DNA of 61,743 nucleotides from Ruminococcus sp. 210702-SL.1.03 (GCF_020559915.1 NZ_JAJCLZ010000014.1:1-61743); one strand, 5' to 3'. Counted from the stretch's first letter, positions 34,452 to 43,113 are shown. Notes: a model not told the origin generated them from the letters alone. Numbers and translations are program-made.

Positions 34452-35921
34452 ATGAAGAAATTTTCCATGCTGATAAACGCCGCCGACGTGCGCTCGCACA
34501 TCGCCCCCGAGATATACGGACACTTTTCCGAGCACCTCGGCAGATGCATCTACAATGGCATCTACGTCGGCGAAAACTCGCCTATACCAAACGTGCGCGG
34601 CATACGCAGCGACATTGTAGAGGCTTTCAAGAACATAAAAATGCCGCTGCTGCGCTGGCCGGGCGGCTGCTTCGCCGACGAATACCACTGGAAGGACGGC
34701 ATTGGCGAAAAATCGCAGCGCAAAAAGATGGTGAACACCAACTGGGGCGGCGTTACGGAGGATAATTCTTTCGGCACGCACGAATTTATGGACCTCTGCG
34801 AGCAGGTGGGCTGCCAGCCTTACATTGCGGGAAACGTCGGCAGCGGCACGGTGCAGGAGCTTGCCGAGTGGGTGGAGTACATAACTTTTGACGGCATATC
34901 GCCGATGGCCGACCTGCGCCGCAAAAACGGCAGAGAAAAGCCCTGGAAGCTGAAATACCTCGGCATAGGCAACGAAAACTGGGGCTGCGGCGGAAGTATG
35001 CGCCCCGAATATTACGCCGACGTTTACAGACGTTTCCAAAGCTTCTGCAAAAACTACTCTGGCAACGAGCTTTTCAAGATAGCCTGCGGCCCCAGCTCAA
35101 GCGATTACAACTGGACGGAAGTAATGATGAAAAACCTCGGCGAATGGCACGCGAAAGCGATCTCACTGCACTACTACGCCCTGCGCGACTGGAACAATAA
35201 GGGCAAGGCTGCGGAATTTACCGACGAGCAGTACTACGAGCTGATGAACACCGCGAACTACATGGACGAGCTGATAACCCGCCACACGCAGATAATGGAT
35301 CGCTACGACCCCGAAAACAAGATAGGGCTGGCGGTAGACGAGTGGGGTACTTGGTACGATGTGGAAGAGGGCACGAACCCCGGCTTCCTCTATCAGCAGA
35401 ACACGATGCGCGACGCGATGGTGGCGGCGCTCACGCTGAACATCTTCAACCGCCACAGCGGAAGGGTAGTGATGGCGAACCTTGCGCAGGCAGTGAACGT
35501 ATTGCAGGCGCTGGTGCTGACCGAGGGCGAGAAGATGGTAAAGACCCCGACCTACCACGTTTTCGACTTGTACAAAGAGCATCAGGGCGGCGAAGCGGTG
35601 TACTGCTGGAGCGAGAACGAGCAGATGGCGGGCGGCGCGCCGATGCTCTCGACCTCGGCATCCGTAAAGGACGGCGTGCTGACCATCACGGCGGCGAACT
35701 GCTCGATGAGCGAACCTGCGGAGATAAACTGCGGCATAAACGGGTTTGCGGCGGCGAGCGTGAAAGCGCGGATACTTACAGGCGCGGCGCGAGATCTCAA
35801 CGATTTCGACTGCCCCGAAAAGCTGACGATAAAGCCGCTCGAAGCCAAACTGGAAAACGGCGTGCTGAAAGCCGAGCTGCCCCCATGCTCGGCGGCCGAG
35901 ATACGCATTTTTGCGGAATGA
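34452..35921 (+). CDS. Alpha-L-arabinofuranosidase, glycoside hydrolase family 51
   Basis: A 489-residue intracellular enzyme without signal peptide. The catalytic barrel holds [14 protein letters not shown], the acid/base Glu175 in [12 protein letters not shown] and the nucleophile Glu297 in VDEWGTWYD. The C-terminal 130 residues form the usual beta-sandwich. GH51 enzymes release terminal arabinofuranose from imported arabino-oligosaccharides. AAAGGG precedes the ATG. The next small gene overlaps its stop (ATGA). Confidence 0.95.
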   Translation: MKKFSMLINAADVRSHIAPEIYGHFSEHLGRCIYNGIYVGENSPIPNVRGIRSDIVEAFKNIKMPLLRWPGGCFADEYHWKDGIGEKSQRKKMVNTNWGGVTEDNSFGTHEFMDLCEQVGCQPYIAGNVGSGTVQELAEWVEYITFDGISPMADLRRKNGREKPWKLKYLGIGNENWGCGGSMRPEYYADVYRRFQSFCKNYSGNELFKIACGPSSSDYNWTEVMMKNLGEWHAKAISLHYYALRDWNNKGKAAEFTDEQYYELMNTANYMDELITRHTQIMDRYDPENKIGLAVDEWGTWYDVEEGTNPGFLYQQNTMRDAMVAALTLNIFNRHSGRVVMANLAQAVNVLQALVLTEGEKMVKTPTYHVFDLYKEHQGGEAVYCWSENEQMAGGAPMLSTSASVKDGVLTITAANCSMSEPAEINCGINGFAAASVKARILTGAARDLNDFDCPEKLTIKPLEAKLENGVLKAELPPCSAAEIRIFAE

Positions 35922-36202
35922 GCGGAATAAGCGCGGCAGACACAAGCACGGCGCGGCCGTTTTGCAGGAAATGTCTGCTGAGCGAGAGCGGATTTGCGGA
36001 GGAATATGCGCGGGTAGCGGACATGGTGGAAGCCCTGCCGCCCGAAAAGCGCGTTGACGAGGGCGAATACCATCGTCGGCTGGAGTTATGCCGCGAATGC
36101 GGGCAGCTTGGCGCGGGGGTATGCGGTGAATGCGGGTGCTTTGTGGAACTGCGCGCCGCGAAACGGGCTATGCACTGTCCCTCGGCAGAGCGGAAGTGGT
36201 GA
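35918..36202 (+). CDS. DUF6171 family zinc-ribbon-like small protein
   Basis: A 94-residue protein. Its start ATG overlaps the TGA of the arabinofuranosidase (ATGA), so it is coupled to it. Seven or so cysteines occur in paired motifs (CRKCLL, CREC, CGECGCF and a final C), with an [19 protein letters not shown] segment. This matches the DUF6171 family, and the Cys pairs suggest a structural zinc site. Function unknown. A longer open frame upstream in this phase is a shadow of the GH51 gene. Confidence 0.75.
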   Translation: MSGISAADTSTARPFCRKCLLSESGFAEEYARVADMVEALPPEKRVDEGEYHRRLELCRECGQLGAGVCGECGCFVELRAAKRAMHCPSAERKW

Positions 36203-36209
36203 ATTTGGG

Positions 36210-36564
36210 TGTGGAAAGTCGGCTTCGCCTAATTTCCAGTTTGTTTCACTCCCGAACAACTGAAAATCGCCTGTCAATAGAACCCTTGCAACGTGGCTAA
36301 AAATTAAAAAGCGCGGGATGCAACGACGCGCCAGCCGTTGCCGAGGGGGTCGAGGGGGGCGAGCAGCCCCAATCGTCGCCGCCCGCAGGCGGCGAAACCC
36401 CCACCGTAGGGCGCTCCGCATAGGGTGAATTGAAAATCAGTCCGGTGGACTGATTTTAAAGAGGGGCAGGCCCTGCAAGAGAGGGCTGCCCCTAGTAGGT
36501 CGCCCGTACATAGCCCCCTTCAAGTGCGCGGCACTTGAATAAACAGACGTAATAGCTAAAATAT
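36210..36564 (-). repeat. Mosaic palindromic intergenic repeat, copy b
   Basis: Inverted copy of the element at 29.4 kb: TGGAAAGTCGGCTTCGCC, GAGGGGGTCGAGGGGGGCGA, TAGGGCGCTCCGCATAGGG, AATCAGTCCGGTGGACTGATT and the GGGGCAG...CTGCCCC block occur in reverse order. It runs directly into a toxin-antitoxin module, and the same junction recurs at 41.1 kb. Confidence 0.85.
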
Positions 36565-36602
36565 AAGCGCATGACTACCGAAAAGATAGCCATGCGCTTT
36601 TT
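36565..36602 (+). terminator. Insulating hairpin between mosaic repeat and toxin promoter
   Basis: AAGCGCATG-CTA pairs with TAG-CATGCGCTT, followed by TTTT, just before the toxin -35 box. An almost identical hairpin precedes the 41.2-kb module. Confidence 0.7.
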
Positions 36603-36604
36603 AA

Positions 36605-36633
36605 TTGACAAAATTCTACAAGTGTGATATAAT
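36605..36633 (+). promoter_or_regulatory. Toxin promoter, module I
   Basis: TTGACA, 17 bp, TATAAT, a perfect consensus. The mRNA would start near 36640 with the leader GGCGTACTGC. Confidence 0.85.
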
Positions 36634-36701
36634 ACCAATAAGGCGTACTGCAAAGACGGTAGGCGGTTCAAATCTTCCTCCAGAGATGGAGGTGAGCATA
36701 T

Positions 36702-36812
36702 ATGAGCGTGGCAGATATAGTAGCAATACTTACACTGGTCATTAACATAGTCGATCTAATACTCGACATTTGCAATAATAAAAAAAGAAATAACCGCCCT
36801 ACTCCTACATAA
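36702..36812 (+). CDS. Small hydrophobic peptide, putative type I toxin (module I)
   Basis: A 36-residue peptide: an N-terminal hydrophobic helix (MSVADIVAILTLVINIVDLI) followed by a basic tail CNNKKRNN. The ATG lies nine bases after GGAGG. That site is locked in the perfect hairpin CCTCCA-GAGA-TGGAGG (36679-36692 region), which should keep translation low. Size, single helix and charged tail resemble Fst- and TxpA-type membrane toxins, though I recognise no exact family. A convergent antisense RNA overlaps its 3' end. It is the longest of the peptides here because its stop lies past the shared hairpin's 5' arm. Confidence 0.65.
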   Translation: MSVADIVAILTLVINIVDLILDICNNKKRNNRPTPT

Positions 36813-36875
36813 GGCGGTTATTTGCAAAAATAATCTACGATGGAGGAGAACCGCTTATCGCAGTGCGCCTCTTTT
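36778..36875 (-). ncRNA. Putative antitoxin RNA, module I
   Basis: The minus-strand promoter is TTGACA (36904-36909), 17 bp, TATAAT (36881-36886). The transcript starts with GGCGCACTGC ... GCGGTTCTCCTCCA, which copies the toxin leader. It ends at the hairpin AAATAACCGCC/GGCGGTTATTT followed by a U-tract, overlapping the toxin 3' end. The TGA stop of the AGCS symporter lies inside its -35 box. Confidence 0.6.
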
Positions 36876-36905
36876 ATTTTATTATATCACACGCTCGCGG
36901 GATTG

Positions 36906-38336
36906 TCAAGTGTTCTCAAGCGCTTTTCTCTGCGCTCTGTTTTTCAGATAATCCTTCGTTTCAGCCGCCGCTACGCCCGAAAGCGAGATCAGCGCTATTA
37001 CGTTCGGCAGCGCCATCAGTCCGTTGAATATGTCCGCGATGTTCCATACCGCCTCAACGCTGATGTACGGGCCTGCAAATATCGCCGCTATGTATATCCA
37101 TCTGTATACCTTTGTTATGGATACGTTCGCGCCTGTCAGATACGCCAGGCATCTCTCGGAATAATAGCTCCAGCCCAGTATAGTCGTGAATGCGAAGAAT
37201 ACTAAGCATATCATCAGTATGAACGACGCCAGTTTGTCAGGGCCGGGCAGACCGTACTGGAAAGCCGCCGTGGTGATCTCTACGCCCTGTAAATTCGGGT
37301 CAGCCCACGCGCCCGAAATTACGATAGCAAGACCCGTCATGGTGCATATGCAGATGGTGTCGATGAATGTTCCCGTCATGGTAACAAGACCCTGACGAAC
37401 GGGGTCTTTCGTCTGCGCAGCAGCCGCCGCTATCGGTGCGGAACCTAAGCCCGCTTCGTTAGAGAATATTCCGCGCGCTACGCCTTTTTGCATAGCGAGG
37501 ATTATCGTTCCGCCTACGCCGGCGCCCGCTATCTGCTTGATGCCGAACGCGCCCTGTACTATCTCAACTATCGCGCCGGGTATCTCGGTGATGTGCGTAA
37601 GCACGATGATGAGCGCGCAGAGTACATACGCTACCGCCATGAAAGGTACGATGACCTGCGATACCTTAGATATGCTCTTGAGTCCGCCGATAATTACCAG
37701 CGCCGCGAATATCGTTACCAAAAGTCCTGCGATTATGGTAACTATCGAGTAATCGTGACCGAAAAGGTGTATGTGCTTTGCAGCGTCGCCGTTGAAGAAA
37801 TTGTTCGCCGCCGAGGTTATGCCGTTTATCTGGGTTATCGTGCCGATTCCCAGCAGACCCGCGCCGATGCCGAATATCGCGAACATCTTGCCCAGCCACT
37901 TCCAGCGCTTGCCCATGCCGTTTTCAATGTAGTAGAAAGGGCCGCCCAGTACATGGCCGGCAGAGTCGAAAGTTCTGAACTTTATCGCCAGCAGACCCTC
38001 AGTGAACTTGGTAGCCATACCGAAAAGCGCCGCTATCTCCATCCAAAAGAGCGCGCCGGGGCCGCCGACCGCCATAGCCGTAGCTACGCCGACGATATTG
38101 CCCGTGCCGATGGTGGCGGAAAGCGCGGTGCAGAGCGCGCCGAAGCTGGTAACTTCGCCCTCGCCGCCCGCTTCGTTTTTCACCATGTACTTCAGCGCCA
38201 GCCCCAGTTTATGGAACTGCACGCCGCGCAGGCGAATGGTCAGCCATATACCGCCGAGGATTATCAGCAGTATCAGCGGCAGACCCCAAAGCCAGCCATC
38301 GAAAGTTTCGATAGCTTTATTGATAGTATTCCACAT
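36906..38336 (-). CDS. Sodium:alanine (AGCS family) amino-acid symporter
   Basis: About 476 residues with ten to eleven membrane helices. Family signatures are visible: TALSATIGTGNIVGVATAMAVGGPGALFWM, GGPFYYIENGMG and RGIFSNEAGLGSAPIAAAAA. It takes up alanine, glycine or a similar amino acid with Na+. The start at 38336 follows GGAG; the frame extends to 38354 without a ribosome site. Its stop codon is embedded in the -35 box of the module I antitoxin promoter. Confidence 0.95.
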   Translation of the reverse strand: MWNTINKAIETFDGWLWGLPLILLIILGGIWLTIRLRGVQFHKLGLALKYMVKNEAGGEGEVTSFGALCTALSATIGTGNIVGVATAMAVGGPGALFWMEIAALFGMATKFTEGLLAIKFRTFDSAGHVLGGPFYYIENGMGKRWKWLGKMFAIFGIGAGLLGIGTITQINGITSAANNFFNGDAAKHIHLFGHDYSIVTIIAGLLVTIFAALVIIGGLKSISKVSQVIVPFMAVAYVLCALIIVLTHITEIPGAIVEIVQGAFGIKQIAGAGVGGTIILAMQKGVARGIFSNEAGLGSAPIAAAAAQTKDPVRQGLVTMTGTFIDTICICTMTGLAIVISGAWADPNLQGVEITTAAFQYGLPGPDKLASFILMICLVFFAFTTILGWSYYSERCLAYLTGANVSITKVYRWIYIAAIFAGPYISVEAVWNIADIFNGLMALPNVIALISLSGVAAAETKDYLKNRAQRKALENT

Positions 38337-38389
38337 ATTTCTAACTCCAATCATGTGATAATTATATGATTTATGAACGATACAATACT

Positions 38390-38417
38390 ATTATAACATA
38401 TCAGTGCAGTGAAGTAA
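38390..38417 (-). promoter_or_regulatory. Promoter of the AGCS symporter gene
   Basis: On the minus strand TTACTT, 16 bp, TATAAT. Confidence 0.6.
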
Positions 38418-38574
38418 TAAAATAAATCATGAACAATTGTGCAGGATAATTTTAAATTTGTTCGCTTATGTAAGGGCAGTCGGCAAAATGCACAAAATTG
38501 CGTGCCCGAAATTTACAAAATGGCTGAGGTGCGTAAAATTTCGGATAGTTGGCGCAAATAATGGCGCGGGGCTA

Positions 38575-38603
38575 TTGATTTTTATTGTGATATGTGATAT
38601 AAT
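38575..38603 (+). promoter_or_regulatory. Promoter of the FemAB-like gene
   Basis: TTGATT, 17 bp, TATAAT. The leader is about 90 nt and includes a 34-codon open frame (38614-38718) overlapping the start of the main gene. Confidence 0.75.
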
Positions 38604-38701
38604 GGAGATTATAATGGCTGAAACACGCCCGTTGATAAAAATAATTGACGATAAAAACTATTTGGAATACATTCAAACTGAAAGGATCTGGAAAAATCAG
38701 T

Positions 38702-39808
38702 ATGGAGATCATAAATAAATCTGATAAAAATCTGCTTGCGGAATATGAGGAGTTTGCCTCCACCTCGCGCTACGGCAACTTTATGCAGTCGATAAACTGG
38801 CCTAAGGTCAAGGACAACTGGGGCTGGGACGCCGTGATCTCCCGCGATAAGGACGGAAAGATACGCGGAACCTGCCTTTGCATAATCAAGAAGATACCCT
38901 TCTTCGGCTGCACATTCCTCTACGCGCCGCACGGCCCCTGCTGCGACCCCGCCGATAAGGAGACTGTAGCAGACCTCTTCGAGGGCGTGAAGGTGCTCGC
39001 GAAAAAGCACAAGGCTTACCAGTTTATGTGGGATCCCTGCTTTGAGGAAAAAGAGACCGAGCTTACCCAAATGTACCGCGATATGGGCTTTACCCACATC
39101 GACGACGCTCCCGAACTTTCCACCATTCAGGCAAGAAACAACTATATGCTGAGAAATATAGAGGGCAAGACCCCGGACGATGTAATGGCTACCTTTAAAT
39201 CAGACTGGCGCAACCGTATACGCAAGGCGGGCAGAAAAGGCGTAGTATGCAAAGCCTGCGGCAAAGAGGCGCTTGACGACTTTTACCCCATGATGGAGGC
39301 TACCGGCACGCGCGACGGCTTCTCTATACGCTCAAAAGAATATTTCGCGAAAATGCTCGACGCACTGGGCGAAGACCACTGCCGCCTTTTCGTATGCTAC
39401 TTAGAGCAGGAGGGCGAGAAGCCGATACCTGTTTCGGGTGCGCTGACCACGCGCTACGCGGGCAAGACCTGCTACGTTTACGGCGCTTCCTCAAACCACC
39501 ACCGCAACACTTACCCCAATTATCTTATGCAGTGGACTATGATAAACTGGGCTATGGAAAAGAACAACTTTATCTACGACTTTATGGGCATACCTTTTTA
39601 TAAGGACGAAACTCACCCCAACTACGGCGTTTACAAATTCAAAAAGGGCTTTAACGGCGAAGTCGTTACCTACGTCGGCGAATTTTACTATGTATTCATG
39701 CCTATCCGCAAGAAGCTGGTAGACTTGGCGCAGCGCATAGTAGAAGCGCGCCATATGCGCCGCACCAAAAAGCTTATCGAAAACCGCAACACCGATACCG
39801 ACGCATAA
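38702..39808 (+). CDS. FemAB-family aminoacyltransferase (peptidoglycan bridge formation)
   Basis: About 368 residues related to FemABX/MurM enzymes, which add amino acids from aminoacyl-tRNA to the lipid II stem peptide. Two GNAT-like halves are seen: the first includes GNFMQSINWPKVK and FLYAPHGPCCDP, the second RNRIRKAGRKGVV to YVYGASSNHHRNTYPNYLMQW and DFMGIPFYKDETHPNYGVYKFKKGFNGE. The C-terminal helix is basic. I start at the ATG at 38702; a TTG at 38645 is also possible. The ribosome site (GGATCTGG) is weak, so leader-based control is possible. Confidence 0.88.
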   Translation: MEIINKSDKNLLAEYEEFASTSRYGNFMQSINWPKVKDNWGWDAVISRDKDGKIRGTCLCIIKKIPFFGCTFLYAPHGPCCDPADKETVADLFEGVKVLAKKHKAYQFMWDPCFEEKETELTQMYRDMGFTHIDDAPELSTIQARNNYMLRNIEGKTPDDVMATFKSDWRNRIRKAGRKGVVCKACGKEALDDFYPMMEATGTRDGFSIRSKEYFAKMLDALGEDHCRLFVCYLEQEGEKPIPVSGALTTRYAGKTCYVYGASSNHHRNTYPNYLMQWTMINWAMEKNNFIYDFMGIPFYKDETHPNYGVYKFKKGFNGEVVTYVGEFYYVFMPIRKKLVDLAQRIVEARHMRRTKKLIENRNTDTDA

Positions 39809-39854
39809 TAGCGGCGGCATAAACGGGCGAAAGTGACTGGAGCAGATGATTTTT

Positions 39855-40667
39855 ATGAAATTACACAATAAATTTACAGCAATAACGGCAGCCTCAGCGC
39901 TGGCGCTCACGCTTGCATCGTGCAGTTTGATAGAGCTCAGTGACGAGGACAGAGAAAAGCTGGAAGAGGTATTTCCGCAGAGCGATTCTTCGCTGGCGGA
40001 GGACAGCAGCGCGCCCGCAGAGGAAAGCGCGGACGACACGAGCGACGAAAGCAGCGCGGCGGAAACTGCGCCGCAGACGGAAATTACGGACGAAAGCGTG
40101 GCCGAGAGCGAGCCTGCGCAGAGCCTAGACCCCGCCGACAGCATTTCGCAGGCAAACGGCATGGCGAACGAGAGCGCGATTGACAGCGAGATAAGCCTGA
40201 CGGACGACAGCTCTATGCCCTCGGAATACATAACCATCGGCGCTTCGATAACAAAAGCTTACGGCGATATAATCGCGAGCGGAGCGGAGATCTGCGACAC
40301 CGACCCAGACAGCTACAACCTTTTCAGCCATTATTACATAGCGGACATCGACCGCGACGGCACGCCCGAGCTGATAACGGACATCGGAAGCTGCGAAGCG
40401 GACAGATTGGCGACTGTGTATACATATAACGGCGAGCAGGCGGTAGAATTGGGCAATTTTGTATCATGGCGCTCGAAATTCGGGCTGGATGACGGATATA
40501 TGCTGAGCGAGACTTCGGCGATCGGCAGCTACACGATGTACGCGATCTCGATAGAGAACGGCGCGCTGAAGATAGAGAAAGGCGAAACGATCAGCGAGAG
40601 CAAGCTAAAGAACCCGCTGGCGGCGTATGCGTTCAGCGATACGAGCGGGATAACCGCATTGGAGTAA
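39855..40667 (+). CDS. Lipoprotein with acidic linker and DxDRDG loop
   Basis: About 270 residues. The signal peptide (KFTAITAASALALTLASC) ends in a lipobox Cys. A long Glu/Ser/Ala-rich linker follows (to about residue 120), then a globular part with the calcium-loop-like IADIDRDGTPELITDIG and alternating beta strands. Architecture resembles the lipoprotein at 7.5-8.8 kb. Function unknown; probably exposed outside the membrane. The start could also be the ATG nine bases upstream. Confidence 0.75.
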   Translation: MKLHNKFTAITAASALALTLASCSLIELSDEDREKLEEVFPQSDSSLAEDSSAPAEESADDTSDESSAAETAPQTEITDESVAESEPAQSLDPADSISQANGMANESAIDSEISLTDDSSMPSEYITIGASITKAYGDIIASGAEICDTDPDSYNLFSHYYIADIDRDGTPELITDIGSCEADRLATVYTYNGEQAVELGNFVSWRSKFGLDDGYMLSETSAIGSYTMYAISIENGALKIEKGETISESKLKNPLAAYAFSDTSGITALE

Positions 40668-40674
40668 GAAATTT

Positions 40675-40709
40675 AAAGGGAAGTCGGAAAACGCGGCTTC
40701 CCTTTTTTA
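40675..40709 (+). terminator. Terminator of the lipoprotein gene
   Basis: AAAGGGAAG pairs with GCTTCCCTTT, followed by TTTT. Confidence 0.85.
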
Positions 40710-40734
40710 ATAGCATTTACGAACAAAGTAAAAG

Positions 40735-41115
40735 CCGCGGTGCGTGGAAAATTGGCTTCGCCAAGTTTCCTAGAAGTTGGCTGCGCCAACTTCCAACTTT
40801 GTTTCTCTTACCAAACAAAAGAGAGTCGCCTATCCAAAAATGCGGTTGCAAGGCGCGTGGAAATCAGCGAAGCTGATTTTCCTGCTTTGCCGAGGGGGTC
40901 GAGGGGGGCGAGAAGCCCCAATCGTCGCGCTCCGCAGAGCGCGAAACTCCCCAATCCGTAGGGCGCTCCGCATAGGGTGAATTGGATAACAGTCTGGTGG
41001 ACTGTTATCCAAGAGGGGCATGCCCTGCAAGAGAGGGCTGCCCCTAGTGAGTCGCCCGTAGGCAAAACCCTTCAAGTGCGCAGGCACTTGAACGAACAGA
41101 CGTAATAGCTAAAAT
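40735..41115 (-). repeat. Mosaic palindromic intergenic repeat, copy c
   Basis: Same orientation as copy b and opposite to copies a and d. It holds GGAAAATTGGCTTCGCC, GAAGTTGGCTGCGCC, AAAAATGCGGTTGCAAGGCGCG, GAGGGGGTCGAGGGGGGCGA and the CTTCAAGTGCG...CACTTGAA hairpin. It continues into AGACGTAATAGCTAAAATAT, exactly as copy b does, showing that repeat plus module duplicated as a unit. Confidence 0.85.
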
Positions 41116-41165
41116 ATAAGCGCATGACTACGGAAAAAGATAGCCATGCGCTGTTTAATTGACAA

Positions 41166-41265
41166 AAACAAAAAGAAATAGCCGCCCCACTCTTCAATAA
41201 GGCAGCTATTTTTTAGCACATAAAACTTGGAGGAGAACCGCTTACAGCAGTGCGCCTCTTTTATT
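41166..41265 (-). ncRNA. Orphan antitoxin RNA, module II (toxin deleted)
   Basis: The antitoxin promoter is intact on the minus strand: TTGACA (41295-41300), 17 bp, TATAAT (41272-41277). The RNA body GGCGCACTGCTGTAAGCGGTTCTCCTCCA and the terminator hairpin AAATAGC-GCC/GGC-GCTATTT are present too. The toxin -35 box survives at 41159-41164, but the toxin -10 box, leader and reading frame are deleted. It begins 11 bp after the rlmH stop, in the same direction. Confidence 0.6.
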
Positions 41266-41310
41266 ATCTATATTATACCACGCCGCGGACGGTTTGTCAA
41301 GCGCCGCGCG

Positions 41311-41796
41311 TCACTTGTGATATTTTCCGTTTGCATTTATCGAAAAGGCACGGTATACCTGCTCGCAGAGCATTACCCGCGCTAGCTGGTGCGGAAACGT
41401 CATCGGCGACATCGAAAGCTTCGCCGAACACATCTTCTTTACCCGCCCCGCTAAGCCGTATGACGAGCCGATGTAGAAATTCACCGCCGATGTGCCCTCT
41501 GCCGCCGCTTTGTTCAGGCGCGCCGCTAAGGCTTCCGAACTCTGCTCTCTGCCCTCGATGCACATAGCTATATTCAGCGCGCCCCTCGCGTTCAGATATT
41601 TCATCATCGCGTCCGCTTCTTTTTCTAAGCCGTCGGCGATCTGCTTCTCAGACGGGTGGTCGGGCAGCTTCGATTCGCTCAGCTCTACTACGCTGAATAC
41701 GCAGTAAGCGCCCAGCCGCTTCGCATACTCTGCCACCGCTTCGCGCCAGTAACTCTCTTTCAGCTTGCCGACGCATACTATGTTGACTTTTATCAA
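41311..41796 (-). CDS. rlmH: 23S rRNA pseudouridine-1915 N3-methyltransferase RlmH
   Basis: A 161-residue SPOUT methyltransferase acting on the ribosome's helix 69. It begins IKVNIVCVGKLKESYWREAVAEYAKRL and ends with the SAM-binding knot FYIGSSYGLAGRV to LSMSPMTFPHQLARVMLCEQVYRAFSI and the typical basic end KYHK. I choose the TTG at 41796, whose TTGA overlaps the stop of the MBL gene, giving normal family length. The longer frame (to 41820) is not needed. Confidence 0.95.
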   Translation of the reverse strand: MIKVNIVCVGKLKESYWREAVAEYAKRLGAYCVFSVVELSESKLPDHPSEKQIADGLEKEADAMMKYLNARGALNIAMCIEGREQSSEALAARLNKAAAEGTSAVNFYIGSSYGLAGRVKKMCSAKLSMSPMTFPHQLARVMLCEQVYRAFSINANGKYHK

Positions 41797-42578
41797 AAGA
41801 CCACCGCCTTGCCGCCGCATGGGGGTGCGACATACAGCATATAATCACGCTCGCGCTCTCTCGGCAGCAGCGCGCACGCCGCCGCTTTTGCAGCCCTTTC
41901 GGGCGTGTTGTTCTCTTCGCTCAAATGCCCCAGCACAAAGTGCATCGTGCCGCCCTCAGCCAGCATAGCCAGCCGCCTGCCGCATTCGCCGTTCGATAAA
42001 TGCCCGTGGTCTGAAGCTATTCGGCTTTTCAGATCGGGCGGATAACTGCCGCTTTTCAGCATATCCGGATCGTAATTCGCTTCCAGCAGCACCAGATCCG
42101 CGCCCGTTATGCTCGCCCAGACCGTATCGGTGACCTCGCCCAAGTCGGTGCAAAGCACCGCCGTCTTGCCATCGGGGTATGTAACTCTGTAACCGCAGCT
42201 TGCGGGAGTATCGTGCGGGGTGGCGAAAGCGCTGACCGTAAAGCCCGCCGCGCTGACCTCCGCACCGCTTTCTATCGCCGTACATTCAGCGCCCTGCGGC
42301 AGCTTTCCGCTCTCGAAAAGTATGTCGAGATTGCGCTGCTGAGCATAAATATGAGCGGGGTATTTTTTCAGGAACACCGTCAGCCCTTTCACATGGTCGG
42401 AGTGGGTATGGGTGATGAATATGCTATTCACCGCCTGCGGCGAAATGCCGTTATCTGCCAGCGCTTCGCATACCCTTTTGCATGAAACGCCGCAGTCTAT
42501 AAGTATCCCGCCCTCGGGGCTGCCAAAAAATGTGCAGTTGCCCTTACTGGACGAGAAGAGCGGATAAATTCGCGCCAA
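41793..42578 (-). CDS. MBL-fold metallohydrolase (WalJ/YycJ-like)
   Basis: About 261 residues. The metallo-beta-lactamase fold carries the metal motif FITHTHSDHVKGL, a later DHGHLSNGECG and the final VLGHLSEENNTPE. The family includes YycJ/WalJ, a nuclease-like enzyme linked to cell-wall and DNA processing control. The start is TTG at 42578, with AAAGGA nine bases upstream; the ATG at 42638 would add 20 basic residues without a ribosome site. rlmH overlaps its stop. Confidence 0.9.
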   Translation of the reverse strand: MARIYPLFSSSKGNCTFFGSPEGGILIDCGVSCKRVCEALADNGISPQAVNSIFITHTHSDHVKGLTVFLKKYPAHIYAQQRNLDILFESGKLPQGAECTAIESGAEVSAAGFTVSAFATPHDTPASCGYRVTYPDGKTAVLCTDLGEVTDTVWASITGADLVLLEANYDPDMLKSGSYPPDLKSRIASDHGHLSNGECGRRLAMLAEGGTMHFVLGHLSEENNTPERAAKAAACALLPRERERDYMLYVAPPCGGKAVVF

Positions 42579-42744
42579 GTTTTCAAGTCCTTTCCAAAAG
42601 GCGGTACATTTCCTGCGCCGCCTTATCAATTTTACCACAATCCGCGGCGATTGTCAAGCGCGCAAAATCGCTTTTTTGACAAAATATTCATTAAAAATTC
42701 ATATATATTTCGCGGTGCAACAGTAATAGCCCGCTCCACCGAAC

Positions 42745-42822
42745 GACGTGAAAATAAAAAGCGCGGGATCAAGCGACGCGTGGAAAGTCGGCTTCGCCGA
42801 ATTTCCGAAAACAGTCCGGCGT
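42745..42822 (-). repeat. Mosaic repeat fragment, copy e
   Basis: About 75 bp matching one end of the mosaic repeat (AAAAAGCGCGGGAT, GACGCGTGGAAAGTCGGC). It abuts the module III leader exactly where the toxin promoter should be. Confidence 0.7.
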
Positions 42823-42876
42823 ACTGCAAAAACGGTAGGCGGTTCAAATCTTCCTCCAGAGATGGAGGTGAGCTTG

Positions 42877-42966
42877 GTGGGCATATTATCAGTTGTAATA
42901 CAATTACTTCATTTAATACTGGACGCTGTCAAAGTAACATTTGATTTAAGCAATAAAAAAAGATAA
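42877..42966 (+). CDS. Small hydrophobic peptide, toxin homologue without promoter (module III)
   Basis: A 29-residue peptide starting with GTG (or TTG three bases earlier): VGILSVVIQLLHLILDAVKV followed by a basic NKKR end. The leader GGCGTACTGC, the hairpin CCTCCA-GAGA-TGGAGG and the ribosome site are conserved. Upstream of the leader the TTGACA/TATAAT box seen in other modules is replaced by a mosaic-repeat fragment, and the start codon is a weaker one. The toxin half is probably silent while its antitoxin half is intact. Confidence 0.55.
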   Translation: MGILSVVIQLLHLILDAVKVTFDLSNKKR

Positions 42967-43049
42967 CCGCCCAACTGCTACATAAGGCGATTATCAAAAA
43001 TCAATCACTTATGGAGGAGAACCGCTTACAGCAGTGCGCCTCTTTTGTT
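42952..43049 (-). ncRNA. Putative antitoxin RNA, module III
   Basis: Minus-strand TTGACA (43079-43084), 17 bp, TATAAT (43056-43061). The RNA carries GGCGCACTGCTGTAAGCGGTTCTCCTCCA and ends in a GATAATCGCC-type hairpin with a U-tract. It lies 30 bp after the stop of the AEC transporter, in the same direction. Confidence 0.55.
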
Positions 43050-43113
43050 ATCTTAATTATACCACGCTGTGGGCGGTTTGTCAAGCGGTGTGATACTATT
43101 ATAATATATAATA

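Noticed and set aside
38614..38718. 34-codon frame before the FemAB-like gene as a real gene or leader peptide
   Set aside because: No ribosome site downstream of the predicted transcription start, and no regulatory codon run or attenuator seen.
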